Shown here in pieces: positions 22,707 through 34,057 of a stretch of 64,000 nt of DNA; positions within the stretch are counted from its first letter, which is position 1, and each line of letters starts with the position of its first letter. The notes beneath the pieces were generated by a model. It worked only from the letters and a program-made list of their open reading frames with translations, was not told where the DNA came from and searched no databases. Position numbers and translations under genes: made by a program. Source of the stretch: a virus; IMG/VR virus record IMGVR_UViG_3300021425_002093, positions 62,001 through 126,000 of that record; one strand, given 5' to 3'.

Positions 22707-23318
22707 TCATATTCTGGCGATATACGAGTTACGCTTTAAGTTATCTTTCAGCTTTTTACCCGTAGATCCTGCTGTTTGATGCGAATTTAATTGCTCATCC
22801 CAAACTTGATCTGCGGCAGCATTTGCAATGTTCGTAATATCCTGATCTGTCAAACTCACACCAACAGCTTCTACAGTAATTAAATCAACGATATTCGATC
22901 TTACAAGCGAAACAGAAACACCTTCCGCAAAGTAAAACGGAGTCTGACCCGCTTCTCGTGTATATAAGTTTCCTTCAATCGTCAATGTATATGATGACTT
23001 TGAAGCAAAGGGCTGTATCCTCCATCCATTCTCAAGAAAGTATGTGACACCAAGATCTCTATCTTCAGTAATCGGGTCACCACCAACAGCAGTAAATGCT
23101 TTATCCCAAACTCTAGCATCGGGTGCTTCCGTCGATGCAATATTCCATTCTTTCCAAGCGGAATACAAATCCGTCTTTACGTCTAACGTTGTCACTCCTT
23201 CATCTACAAATATCGTTCTTGTTGGCCCATCGAATGCAACCTTTTGATTTGGGTATCCACCCTCATCAGCAGGAAGCCAATTCCATCGAGTCCCATAAAA
23301 CTGATGAATCGAAGGCAT
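22707..23318 (-). CDS. Virion structural protein (fibre/baseplate accessory)
   Basis: A 203-residue protein. I place the start at 23318 (MPSIHQF) because it overlaps the upstream stop as TAATG; an in-frame GTG or ATG further up would overlap the 895-residue gene. YPNQKVAFDGPTRTIFVDEG with TTLDVKTDLYSAWKEW is a block known from virion proteins of marine myoviruses. The C-terminal third (VSLTDQDITNIANAAADQVW) is helical. Probably a minor structural protein acting with its large upstream neighbour. Confidence 0.75.
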   Translation of the reverse strand: MPSIHQFYGTRWNWLPADEGGYPNQKVAFDGPTRTIFVDEGVTTLDVKTDLYSAWKEWNIASTEAPDARVWDKAFTAVGGDPITEDRDLGVTYFLENGWRIQPFASKSSYTLTIEGNLYTREAGQTPFYFAEGVSVSLVRSNIVDLITVEAVGVSLTDQDITNIANAAADQVWDEQLNSHQTAGSTGKKLKDNLKRNSYIARI

Positions 23319-26005
23319 TACTGAAGTATCTCTTTCCAAGTAATGCTAAACATAATTCTAGGATCTTGCATATCCTTAATTTGCTCGTGTGCAAAGAAAG
23401 TCCAAGTCGAGCGAGATCCTGTAAATCCATGAATAACAGGATTCACTGACGCAGGATCGAAAGCAAAATCAGTTGTATCCACAGGAATCGTAAGCAATCG
23501 ATCTTGATACAAATACGCTTTCGTCAAGTTAACAATCTTAATGAAAACAGTTCTTGGGAATGGATTTGCAATACCAGTAGAAGAGATACTATGACAATGC
23601 AATGCGCCATCTGCGGTATTTTCATTCAATGGGAATGTTGCTGTTTGTGGTTCTCTTAACAGCCAACGATCACTTGTTTCTGGTCTACATTCAGCATCAG
23701 TCGGATCAATCGTAACGACTGGTGGTCGAGTCATCGTAAACGTTTCAGCGCCAGAGAACGTTCCGGTTGTTGCTGAACTTAATGTGACTTGAGTTCCACT
23801 ATCCACTGAACGAATTACAGTGTTTGCGGGAATGTTTGTTCCGCTGATCGCACCACCTTCGATTAACTTAATGTGCGTCAGTGTAGTCGCCGCAGGAATT
23901 GCCTTGTTCTGAATTGGCTTAGTTAGCGTCAACACGCTTCCATTGATATCAAGAATGTTTGTTCCGTCAGATGTCAATGGAGTATTATTTGAATCAAGAA
24001 CGGTTACTGATCCACCGATAACAAATCCAGTTGCGTCTGCTACTTCAATTGTAGTAGAATATATTGCGGTTGTTCCGACTGTCGTAGTTGTCGCAGTCTG
24101 ATCGTCAAGTAAAAGCGTAGTGCTATTACCTACAGCATCAACAGCCGCTCCCACTCCTGTCGTTTCAATTGAATTGTCGATATCAGAAATAACTTGTTCT
24201 GCTACACCACCATCATCGGGTCTATTTTTCCAAGCACCGTTTTGTAGATTAATATAGCGATCTGTGAGAATATCTGTAAATTGCCCATTGAACATATCTT
24301 CAAATTCGATGTTCTTTGTATTTCCCAATAAGTTTGTGTCTTCGAATGAAGTACCAGCAGTTGAAATTTGAAAGTTAGTGCCTGGGATGTCTTGAAAATC
24401 GTGGCCGCTATGAACGCAATCTCTACCTATTCGGAAGTGTACAATTGCGTCACGATTTGCTCCCGCAGAAATCTCTCCCTCAGTATCCACATTATTATCA
24501 TATGCATATGCAGTGATCTTTGTAGGAACAAAAAGACTATGATCTACTGAACCCGAAGCAAGCAATTCTTTTGGAGATAGAGTAAACAATGGTCTGAATC
24601 CAGCACCATCTACAGCCAAGTGCCCAGATGTGTAAACTTTTGGACGACCTAGTGACTGTAAATCGATATCTGTTTCCGTCCATACAGATGAACTCCAACT
24701 TCTCATGTAGACGTAGTTAGCATCTTCTGGTCTCGACGAAGTTAAGCCCAAACGAACAAGGTCTGAAGGAAGCGGCCCAAAGTTACCGTCTGTTCCCGAC
24801 CCATCTCCATAAACAGCATGATTTTGCATTTCGCTGTCGCTGTAGTAGTACAGTTGTTGACAAGCCGGAAGTGATGCTGTTGCACTTAATGATTCTGTGT
24901 TGCGATTACCGTGGAAGTATTCATGAATAACGAGACGTTGACCATCATTAAATGTGCCAAATCTTACTCGACCTGCGCCATGCCACTGAATATCAAGCCA
25001 GAAGATATTGTCCTTTGATAAGTCGAAGTCCATCTGACTACGATTGCTCAATGTTCTGGAGCCGTTAATTAAGTCGCCATTGAAGTTATCGAATCCGTCC
25101 GATGTATCCGATGATGCTAAAATATAATTCTTAACAGATCCAGATACACTTGATCTTCTTACGAGATAAAGGACACCCGTTGGGCCGACACGAAACATAA
25201 ATCCATTGTCTGCGTCAAAAAGTCCAAAATTTCTTTCCGTACCTGAATTAGTTGCAGGCAATGCACTTACTTTGCCAGTATCACTAAACAACATTGTTCC
25301 CATGAACAAATGACCAGAGCCGGGTATATAGTGATGATAGGTCTTGCTTGAAGCCGCCGCAAAGTCTTGTTGTTCTTTTACTCTTGGCTCAATGTACTTT
25401 CCAGTATCACTAAAAAAGACATCTGCTTCTCGTTTTGCCCTTGCGCCTGTATTAAGATATGTCAACGAAAAGTTTTCTAAGAGTTCGTCAATATTAGAGT
25501 AAACATACTCACCTAAGTGAGTTGCGCCTGTTGTGCGAAGTTTACCGAACGCATCGAGAGTTGGGCGACCGTCCGCTAGTGTTACGAGTGCTGATCCATA
25601 TGGATCAATGTCGAGCCCATATTCGGGATTGTCATATCCCATGATATTTTGTGCTGGAATATAGACATCGTAAAATCGAACAACTTCACCCACAATTCGA
25701 GTAGCACCGCCATCGTCGGGATCGACGATTGTTTGACCAACGCTAGGCTCGTTATTCTCAAATTTATTTGCTTTTGAGTAGTGAACAGCAAGAACGCCAG
25801 TACCGTCACCTTTATCATAAACACCGTGAAGATGCACCATCCCAAATCCTGTGACAGTGTACATTGAGCCGATCTTCCAGTTGTATCCAATGCTATTTCC
25901 GCCAGTGTTCGTTCCGAACTCAATCTCGGCAGTGTGGATCATGTATACACGATCACCAGTACTCTCTGGTGGAATTCTAGTAAATCTTTTATCTCCGAGC
26001 GCCAT
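23318..26005 (-). CDS. Large virion structural protein
   Basis: An 895-residue protein, beta-rich (Gly, Asn, Asp, Ser, Thr), of a kind found among structural proteins of marine T4-like phages. The N-terminal third includes an extended strand-rich region (YMIHTAEIEFGTNTGGNSIG). The middle carries FWLDIQWHGAGRVRFGTFND, a lectin- or concanavalin-like segment. The C-terminal third has simple repeats of Thr/Val/Ser strands. No enzymatic motif was seen. It is the first gene after the late promoter at 26040-26047 and is coupled to the 203-residue gene. A baseplate or fibre role is probable. Confidence 0.75.
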   Translation of the reverse strand: MALGDKRFTRIPPESTGDRVYMIHTAEIEFGTNTGGNSIGYNWKIGSMYTVTGFGMVHLHGVYDKGDGTGVLAVHYSKANKFENNEPSVGQTIVDPDDGGATRIVGEVVRFYDVYIPAQNIMGYDNPEYGLDIDPYGSALVTLADGRPTLDAFGKLRTTGATHLGEYVYSNIDELLENFSLTYLNTGARAKREADVFFSDTGKYIEPRVKEQQDFAAASSKTYHHYIPGSGHLFMGTMLFSDTGKVSALPATNSGTERNFGLFDADNGFMFRVGPTGVLYLVRRSSVSGSVKNYILASSDTSDGFDNFNGDLINGSRTLSNRSQMDFDLSKDNIFWLDIQWHGAGRVRFGTFNDGQRLVIHEYFHGNRNTESLSATASLPACQQLYYYSDSEMQNHAVYGDGSGTDGNFGPLPSDLVRLGLTSSRPEDANYVYMRSWSSSVWTETDIDLQSLGRPKVYTSGHLAVDGAGFRPLFTLSPKELLASGSVDHSLFVPTKITAYAYDNNVDTEGEISAGANRDAIVHFRIGRDCVHSGHDFQDIPGTNFQISTAGTSFEDTNLLGNTKNIEFEDMFNGQFTDILTDRYINLQNGAWKNRPDDGGVAEQVISDIDNSIETTGVGAAVDAVGNSTTLLLDDQTATTTTVGTTAIYSTTIEVADATGFVIGGSVTVLDSNNTPLTSDGTNILDINGSVLTLTKPIQNKAIPAATTLTHIKLIEGGAISGTNIPANTVIRSVDSGTQVTLSSATTGTFSGAETFTMTRPPVVTIDPTDAECRPETSDRWLLREPQTATFPLNENTADGALHCHSISSTGIANPFPRTVFIKIVNLTKAYLYQDRLLTIPVDTTDFAFDPASVNPVIHGFTGSRSTWTFFAHEQIKDMQDPRIMFSITWKEILQ

Positions 26006-26039
26006 TTAATTATCCCGCTAAAATTGTTCTAATTTTAAT

Positions 26040-26047
26040 TATTTATA
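26040..26047 (-). promoter_or_regulatory. T4-type late promoter for the 895-residue structural gene
   Basis: Exact TATAAATA on the minus strand, 35 bases before the ATG at 26005. Confidence 0.88.
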
Positions 26048-26051
26048 TCGA

Positions 26052-28151
26052 CTACACTTCAAACGAATCGTAATTTCTATCTAGTGACTGAGAAATAGGA
26101 AAAGACGCATTTTCTGTTGTAATTGTTTGTTCTAATAAGTAAACAGGTAAGCTACCCACTCTATAAATAAGCACATCAATGTCAGTTCCTGACGGCACAT
26201 TAAATGTGTAAGTCGCATCTACTTTTTCTACAGTAACAGTTTCACCAGGCGAATCTACCAGATCTTGTTGCTTAATAGAGCTTTGTCCAACGGCAGTCAC
26301 ACCGATAGTATTTGCAGATATTGAAACTACCTCGAACTCATCAAATAAAGCAAGATTATCTCTATGAGTTACACGAATCACTTGGGGTGGCGTTGTAACA
26401 GCTAATCCAGTAATGTTTGTAAAATCTGTTGTCGTACTATCTATGAACAATACCGGACCGGCACCCTGAGGTACAGTAACGAATTCAATATCAGTTCCTG
26501 TTACAGCAGCCACAGTGTCTTCATTGAACAAAGTAGTTCGTGTTGCTCCGTTTTGACTGTAAGGAGAAGGGCTTTGCATTATCGATACTTCGGAGTTTCC
26601 TAATACACCTGATATTGACACCGAAACATCTGCCTGAATAGTGACTTGACCGCTTCCAGTATTATACACTGAAGGTATCTGACTTGTATTAGATACAGAA
26701 ATTATTAAATTTGTTCCCGATAAAACTTCAACTTCAATAACAGCACCGGAATTTCCTTGCGGGCCTGTAGTTGCTGATTGAACTGCTCCATCATTATATC
26801 CAAGTTGTGCGTTTGGAGTAAATGAATGCCCATCATATATGACTGTTACATCTCCTTGTCCACCAGCAATTTGACCAAGTAATAGCGCTCTACCATTTCC
26901 TGTAAAGTTACAGTTAGTGATCTTAGAAAGATCTGTAGCATTAGTCCCACTAACTTCAATTCCGGATGTTTCCGCCGTGTTGCTTGTCCCATTAACTGTA
27001 CAAGAAGTAATAGTAGCACCATTTTGAATAACTCTTGCTTCAGTGTTTGTTCCAGCCATTGTATTAGATGTAATCGTCGCTGAAGTTGTTCCAAATGTGC
27101 AACGAGTCAGTTCTGTGTTCGCACCACCGCACTGAAGTAATCTAACACCAAAAAAAGAACAAGCTGTAAACTTAACGATAGGATTGTCAGTCGAATTAAT
27201 AAGAATATCAATCGCATCTTCAAGAATAGTTACATTTTCCCATTCAATATCAGAAGAAGAATTGAGTATTTGTATTCTATGTTTTCCGCCGTCGGTTTCA
27301 GTATTTGAATACCAAGGTGTAGCATCATTTTGTCTTCGAATAGTAACACCAGATGTATCACGCATAAAACAAAGCTGAGTTGAACTTCCTAGTCTTACTT
27401 CAGTGTTTAGAATGTATACGCCTCTTCGTTCAGTAAAAACACCTAAGCGACCATTGATGTTGTCACCACCGTCAAATCCCTCTAAGCCCGCAAAAGTAAC
27501 TGGGTTGGCCGTTTCGCCTTCTACAGCATCAATGTATGCACCTCTTCGAATACCTTCAATCGCAAAAGGAGCACCTTTCGTCGGGCCTTGTGTGGGAATG
27601 CTTGCTCCTGCGCCGAAAACACTATAGTTTCCTCCTGCGCCATTTCCGACGGTGGTTAGCGCAAGACCATTTGCGGGAGTAACATTAACGTCAATAGATC
27701 CACAAACCCAGTCAGCACCATAGTCCTGTAAATCTGAGCCGGAAACGGAATATGCGTTATAGTTATTTGTATTCGGCCCAATGATTGCGTGTAGTCCACC
27801 TCGTTGGTTGAGGGGCAATACCGCTGTAGCTAACGAGGCAGGAGCATTAAAGAACATCCAAATATACACGTACTGATTACCGCCAGGATTATTACCTGAT
27901 GCGAGTGTTGTCGCAATATTTCCACCCGCATTTGTATCGTCAACAATACCCTTTTCTTGAGAACCGTTACCAAATGCGTTTTTAGAAATACATTCTGTTC
28001 CAATTAGATAGTAATCTGTTTCTTCGTTAAGACCAGCCTGTCCTCCGCCAACAGCGGCATAATCATTGACAACAAGAGAAGTTCCACCTGTCGCAGTATA
28101 GACTGAGCCGTCTAGTGTAACAATGTCTGTACCGTATGATGGAACTGCCAT
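26052..28151 (-). CDS. Putative right-handed beta-helix virion protein
   Basis: A 699-residue protein. The central part (about residues 260-440) is a run of short Ile/Val/Thr/Asn/Cys strands with repeated turns (GVTIRRQND, IEWENVTILEDAIDILIN, PIVKFTACSFFGVRLLQCGG, TITSCTVNGT, ITNCNFTGNG). This is the pattern of a pectate-lyase-like parallel beta-helix, as used in fibre and tailspike shafts. A catalytic site is not evident. The N-terminal region resembles other structural proteins of this phage. It starts right at the stop of the 99-residue gene. Confidence 0.7.
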   Translation of the reverse strand: MAVPSYGTDIVTLDGSVYTATGGTSLVVNDYAAVGGGQAGLNEETDYYLIGTECISKNAFGNGSQEKGIVDDTNAGGNIATTLASGNNPGGNQYVYIWMFFNAPASLATAVLPLNQRGGLHAIIGPNTNNYNAYSVSGSDLQDYGADWVCGSIDVNVTPANGLALTTVGNGAGGNYSVFGAGASIPTQGPTKGAPFAIEGIRRGAYIDAVEGETANPVTFAGLEGFDGGDNINGRLGVFTERRGVYILNTEVRLGSSTQLCFMRDTSGVTIRRQNDATPWYSNTETDGGKHRIQILNSSSDIEWENVTILEDAIDILINSTDNPIVKFTACSFFGVRLLQCGGANTELTRCTFGTTSATITSNTMAGTNTEARVIQNGATITSCTVNGTSNTAETSGIEVSGTNATDLSKITNCNFTGNGRALLLGQIAGGQGDVTVIYDGHSFTPNAQLGYNDGAVQSATTGPQGNSGAVIEVEVLSGTNLIISVSNTSQIPSVYNTGSGQVTIQADVSVSISGVLGNSEVSIMQSPSPYSQNGATRTTLFNEDTVAAVTGTDIEFVTVPQGAGPVLFIDSTTTDFTNITGLAVTTPPQVIRVTHRDNLALFDEFEVVSISANTIGVTAVGQSSIKQQDLVDSPGETVTVEKVDATYTFNVPSGTDIDVLIYRVGSLPVYLLEQTITTENASFPISQSLDRNYDSFEV

Positions 28152-28451
28152 TTAGCCCTCGATCATTTCTTCGTTTGCTTCTCTTACAGCTTTACGGATT
28201 TTAGCATCTCGCTCAGTTTCTTTCTTTTCGTCAAGCACTTTTTTATGCGCAAGAACTTCATCCATCTCAAACTCCCACGTAGACTCAGAATCCCCATCAT
28301 CGACAAAGCGAACGGTTCCGTCATCGTTATAGATCATATCTGTGGGGGGAACGAAATGCGCAGTGAGTTCATCGACCTGCTGAGCTTCCATAAGTAGCTC
28401 ATCTTCCGTCAATGCAAGAATGTCTGCGGCAACTTGAATGTTGATTCTCAT
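28152..28451 (-). CDS. Small acidic hypothetical protein
   Basis: A 99-residue protein that I do not recognise. The N-terminus is short and hydrophobic-polar (IQVAADILALTEDELLMEAQ), the middle acidic (NDDGTVRFVDDGDSESTWEF), and the C-terminus a charged helix (VLDEKKETERDAKIRKAVRE). It could be a chaperone or assembly factor for the beta-helix protein that follows it; context only. A stable hairpin and a CATAAATA near-late promoter stand just upstream. Confidence 0.65.
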   Translation of the reverse strand: MRINIQVAADILALTEDELLMEAQQVDELTAHFVPPTDMIYNDDGTVRFVDDGDSESTWEFEMDEVLAHKKVLDEKKETERDAKIRKAVREANEEMIEG

Positions 28452-28475
28452 AATAAATCCTCGTAAAGGTTAAAT

Positions 28476-28494
28476 GGGGGAGACTAGCTCCCCC
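28476..28494 (-). other. Stable hairpin between the 829- and 99-residue genes
   Basis: On the minus strand GGGGGAG and CTCCCCC pair perfectly with a five-base loop. Only ATTTAA follows, so it is not a canonical terminator. It may attenuate transcription or protect mRNA ends. A CATAAATA sequence (28503-28510), one base from the late consensus, lies directly upstream. Confidence 0.6.
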
Positions 28495-28505
28495 GTCAAA
28501 GTTAT

Positions 28506-30995
28506 TTATGGAGCATAGTTTCTTTCGAGAGGCGCTACCACAGTAATATTATTAGCGTTACCTTCGTTAATTATGAAGGGCGTTGATACCCACTGTGCTG
28601 TATCAGTACCAACTGCTCTAATTACTGTATTTACCGCAGTATCAGAAAGTCGATTTTCTTCTCCGTTTGCAGAGTTGGGAGTCGTGTCACCAGTGAAAGC
28701 GTAGTCGAATGCGAATCCATTAGCATTGATGCTTCCAGAACCAGAGCCTGATATTTCACTTGTACCATTTGCTTGAAGTACAATAATCGCATCAGGCGAG
28801 TTAACAGGATTAAAACGGAAGTTTTCAGTTCCAGTAGTTTGAGCTTCGTTAGTGACCGCTCCATTTGGATTATCGTCATCTAACTTAGTTGCCGCAAAGG
28901 ATGCAGTTGTATCAGCCGCACTACCAGCTACGATGCTTCCAGTAACTTCCCAAACTCCATTGTTTCCAGCATTAGTGAATCCAGAGAAGTCAAGATAGTC
29001 TCCGACTGTCACTTCTGGCATATTATTAGTACCACCGTCTGTAATTGTAGCAGTTTGACCTGAAGCAGATGTGACGGAAAGTGCCGTAACATCAAACTCA
29101 CGAGTATACTCATAGTAGACTGTAAACGAAGGTTCGCTATCGTTAATTAAGTTGTCGTTGAATGAGATCGTACCAGAAGCAATCTTCGGGAAGAGTTCTA
29201 GCGATCCACCACCACCAGTGTATCGGAATGCTAAGTTACCAATATCTCCACTAGAGAAGTTAATGATAGCAACACCAGCATCGTTTGTAGCGCCGTCAGC
29301 GTGTTCTACAAGCAATGTCTGTAGAGTTGGTCCAACGAATGTCAACAATTCGTCAGAAGTCTTACCAACCTGAACGATTGAATCCGCACCTTCGTCATCG
29401 ACGTTAGTTGTTCTACGTAGACGATACTTAACCCAAGAATATAGCTCTTGAAGTGTAAGATTGCCAGTTCCAGTGCCATTCTCCGCACTGATCGTTACAC
29501 CAAAGTTTCTGGATGTGTTAAGATCAACTCCACCAGAGTAGAGTGTAGCGGAAGAAACGTCAGCGGCGAGATAGTTGATCTCTGGACCATTACCAGCCGC
29601 AACATCATACTTTTCGTTAGCACCATCAGCGGCTTCGATAACCTTGTCAGAAATTGTATAATCAAGATCTCTCAACTCCGCAAGTGGGAATCGGAATACC
29701 TGATAGTTTACAGCCGCACCAGATGCGATACCAATCGACACTGAGTCTGACTTACCAAACGTCTTACCTTCTTCACGAACGAAGAGAGAAAGTTCGTTAG
29801 TTCTGTTATCCGTAGTTCCATCAAACGTTTGAATTGCTTCGTTTACGGCACCAGCATATGTAAAGTCAGCAGTCGTTCCGTAATTAATATTTCGAATATT
29901 AACAACATCAGCTTCAGTTGTGTTAGTCAACGGTGTTCCCGTCAATACAATGTTGTTACTAGCGGCTGTAGCAATTGTAAATTGGCCGTCATTCGTTCCA
30001 CCCGATGTTCCAGAAATGACGATGATATCTCCATTAGAGAACGAATCAAAATCTCCAGCCGCACCTGTAATTGTATTAGTAGCCGTGATAACAAGTCCAG
30101 CTTTTCTGAGAGCGGGACGGAATGCGTAGTAAACAGTGTCACCGCCGCCAATTGTAACGGAAGCACCAACAGTTTCTGCGGTGAATGATGTTGCTGTGTC
30201 TGAAATGTAATCTTTAACTGTAAGTACGTCAGCAGTACCACCAGCACCGTCTGAAGTGACGTTAGTTACAACATATGTACCATCATTTCCGTTTGCGCTA
30301 CCGCTAACAGTGATCGTGTCTCCTGCCACAAAAATACCAAAGTTTTCTCCCGTTGATGTGATATCAGCACCAGAGAAGGAAATATCGGTTGCAGTGATAT
30401 TTGTGATCGCTTTACCATCAACAGTACCCAGTGAGATAACTCCCACATACTCAGCAAGTACAGTACCAGTAGTTGTGATCTCTCTCCATCCAGCAGTACG
30501 AATCAACTTTCGTGTTGCATCTGAGTTTGGAGTCCAATCAAACGAAAATTCAAACTGCTCTGGAGTAATTGCCACGAGCGGGAAAGGATATTCGATCAGA
30601 TGGTTGATAAACGTTACTGTATCTGTGCCAGTAAAGGTTGTATCAATATTTTTGTTTAGTGTTACTGTTGTTCCGCTAACACTAGCAACTTCAGTGGCGT
30701 CTAAAAGAACACCAGAACCAGAAGCGACTATGACAGTCATTCCTGGCAGAATTTCTTCCGAAGAAGGGCCAGCGGCTTGATCGAGTACAAGATCAGCTTG
30801 ACCGGACGCTCCAGAAGTTACGCCAATTGTAAAGTTTCGTACTCGCCACACCTTCTTGAGATATGAGTACATTGCCTGAAGAGTAACACCGTCTGGAGAA
30901 AGACCTCCGGCTAGTGCTAGTGAAATGTCTCTTGTTGCGGCATCTATCTGTAATTCTGTTCTTGATAGATCACCACCAGAAGTAATGATAGCCAT
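28506..30995 (-). CDS. Large beta-rich virion protein with repeated ISG-type modules
   Basis: An 829-residue structural protein. Three copies of a 35-45 residue module (pattern G-D-x-I-x-I/V-S-G, a short loop with N-D/N-G, then Y/F/W-x-V) occur at about 221-262, 318-352 and 660-700. LTLQELYSWVKYRLRR (513-528) echoes VTLQAMYSYLKKVWR near residue 37, so the protein may consist of two related halves. Similar modules are in gp18 and the 563-residue protein. No enzyme motif seen. GGAGG and an exact late promoter precede it. Probably a fibre or baseplate-attached protein. Confidence 0.75.
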   Translation of the reverse strand: MAIITSGGDLSRTELQIDAATRDISLALAGGLSPDGVTLQAMYSYLKKVWRVRNFTIGVTSGASGQADLVLDQAAGPSSEEILPGMTVIVASGSGVLLDATEVASVSGTTVTLNKNIDTTFTGTDTVTFINHLIEYPFPLVAITPEQFEFSFDWTPNSDATRKLIRTAGWREITTTGTVLAEYVGVISLGTVDGKAITNITATDISFSGADITSTGENFGIFVAGDTITVSGSANGNDGTYVVTNVTSDGAGGTADVLTVKDYISDTATSFTAETVGASVTIGGGDTVYYAFRPALRKAGLVITATNTITGAAGDFDSFSNGDIIVISGTSGGTNDGQFTIATAASNNIVLTGTPLTNTTEADVVNIRNINYGTTADFTYAGAVNEAIQTFDGTTDNRTNELSLFVREEGKTFGKSDSVSIGIASGAAVNYQVFRFPLAELRDLDYTISDKVIEAADGANEKYDVAAGNGPEINYLAADVSSATLYSGGVDLNTSRNFGVTISAENGTGTGNLTLQELYSWVKYRLRRTTNVDDEGADSIVQVGKTSDELLTFVGPTLQTLLVEHADGATNDAGVAIINFSSGDIGNLAFRYTGGGGSLELFPKIASGTISFNDNLINDSEPSFTVYYEYTREFDVTALSVTSASGQTATITDGGTNNMPEVTVGDYLDFSGFTNAGNNGVWEVTGSIVAGSAADTTASFAATKLDDDNPNGAVTNEAQTTGTENFRFNPVNSPDAIIVLQANGTSEISGSGSGSINANGFAFDYAFTGDTTPNSANGEENRLSDTAVNTVIRAVGTDTAQWVSTPFIINEGNANNITVVAPLERNYAP

Positions 30996-31032
30996 TTAAT
31001 CCTCCGATTATAAACGGGTTGTTGTTCTATAC

Positions 31033-31040
31033 TATTTATA
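31033..31040 (-). promoter_or_regulatory. T4-type late promoter for the 829-residue structural gene
   Basis: Exact TATAAATA on the minus strand, 38 bases before the ATG at 30995. Confidence 0.88.
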
Positions 31041-31043
31041 AAA

Positions 31044-32262
<1,219 letters not shown>

Positions 32263-32270
<8 letters not shown>

Positions 32271-33948
32271 TATCACTTTCTTCTGTTATAAGTTGATCGA
32301 TCATTGATGAAAAATTTTCAATCAATTTTCTATCTTCTTCTTTCAGTTCATTATCCTCTTCTATATCCACCGTCAAAGTTCCATGATCAGGAATGACAGG
32401 AGCTTCTGGCGTGTAATCCATGTTCAGATCTTCTTCTTCCTCAGGCTCTTCCGCCTTTTCTTGTTCGATCTGATCCTTAATCTCTTCCACTTCATCTTCA
32501 GACATATAAAGTACTTGCTTCTGTACCCAATCTTTAGAGAAGTAAGTTCCACGATACTCATCGATGTCTCTCAGAAGCTGTAAGCGATTCTGTAAAATTT
32601 CAGACTGTTTCAATTCTGAGAAATGATTATCAGTTACAAAATCGTATCGAAGGGCTGCTTGAATTGCTGGCCAATCTTCAACAGAAACAATTCCCTTCAA
32701 AATCAATTGCTTTTCAAGTAATTTATCAAAAAGAATTGCAAATCTTGAACGTAGTCGTGCGATAAACTTAGAAAATTTCACCTCATCTCTAGAGATTTCT
32801 GATGCACGTCCAAGCGAGAATCCAGCCTCAGACTCCATTCTAGTGATGGGGACATTCAATGCTTTAAGTAGTCTCTTTTGGAAATACAGAATATCTTCGA
32901 TTTCGCCCAAATTCTGACCACCGGGCAATGTTGTGATTTCAGTTCCCCTTCCACCTTCTCTTCTTGGAAGCCAGAAATCATCTGTCATGGCCATATGTCT
33001 ACGATCATCTTTGATGTCGCCAGTTCCAGCATCGTAGACTAAACGATTCTTATGCTTGACCATCATATCACGTAGATGTTGCTCAGCCTTCAATTTGGGG
33101 AGATTGCCCACATCAATATAAAAGATTCGACGCTCTGGTGCTCGTGAGATACGATAGATAACAACAGCATCCTCCATCATTCTCAACTGATTCAAAGGCT
33201 TGTATGCTTTGTGAAGATAAGATAGTACTAGATTTCCGTTTTCGTTTAGCAAGCCAGACGTGACGTTTACGATAGAGTCTTTTGCAATTTTTAGACCCTT
33301 GATATCCCCGCCGCTAAACTGTTGAACGTGAGACGTGTTTAAATTATTGAATCCACGCTCGTTATAGATGAAATACTCGTTCTTGATTTTCTTAACAATA
33401 AACTTATTTTGATCACTACCAGCAGGCGCTTTATCATACTCACGAACTTTACGAATTTTTCTTGGATCAATATAGCGAAGTTCTTGAATTCCTTTTCTGG
33501 GTGATTTTTCGTCGATCATTACATGATAGTTGATTCTACCATCGACGTACCACTTCTGAAAAGTATCGTATCCAGTATTACCAAAGTCTAGCAGTTTTAT
33601 AACATTGTCAAATTCTTCTCGAATCTTCTTTTTAATATTATCGGGAAGGTCCACATCATCAGTGATACAATCAACTACTTTCTTGTCATCAGTGATTGAA
33701 ATCGCTTCGTTTACAATATCATCTACAGCTTGAGATACTTCGGGTTGCTGAAGCATAGTGCGATATCTTTGTACAAGTTCAGCTTCACTCTTTGCGGCTC
33801 CGTCCAAGTCAAGGAAAGAGCTAGATACTGATCCAGTTACGGCGATATTGACAGCGCCGTCATCATTGGTAGGCTCAACAAAAGACGTGATGTTTTTGTT
33901 TTCATCTTCCTTTCTTTTGATTTCAAAGCCAAACAGTTCAATTGCCAT
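32263..33948 (-). CDS. 20: gp20 portal vertex protein
   Basis: Forms the dodecameric portal that initiates head assembly and conducts DNA. Recognised by LVQRYRTMLQQPEVSQAVDD, EELRYIDPRKIRKVRE-type core, PLNQLRMMEDAVVIYRISRAP, ERRIFYIDVGNLPK, and FSLGRASEISRDEVKFSKFI, all diagnostic of T4 gp20. At 561 residues it matches (524 in T4). The C-terminal 60 residues are acidic. Late promoter 40 bases upstream, AAGGAAC RBS. Confidence 0.98.
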
Positions 33949-33987
33949 TACAAGTTCCTTTAAGTGAAAAGTATAAAAGTCTCATAC

Positions 33988-33995
33988 TATTTATA
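33988..33995 (-). promoter_or_regulatory. T4-type late promoter for gp20
   Basis: Exact TATAAATA on the minus strand, 40 bases before the portal ATG, directly after the gp19 terminator. Confidence 0.88.
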
Positions 33996-34000
33996 AGACC

Positions 34001-34032
34001 TAAAAACCAAAAAGGGAGGCCGAAACCTCCCT
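34001..34032 (-). terminator. Intrinsic terminator after gp19
   Basis: On the minus strand AGGGAGG/CCTCCCT with a six-base loop (TTTCGG) is followed by TTTTTGGTTTTT. It resembles the gp23 terminator in stem sequence. Confidence 0.92.
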
Positions 34033-34057
34033 TTGCTTAGGAATCAAGCTATAAAGA

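Noticed and set aside
30256-30780. Long plus-strand ORF of 174 codons
   Set aside because: Lies wholly opposite the 829-residue structural gene, with no promoter or ribosome binding site; composition reflects the opposite strand.
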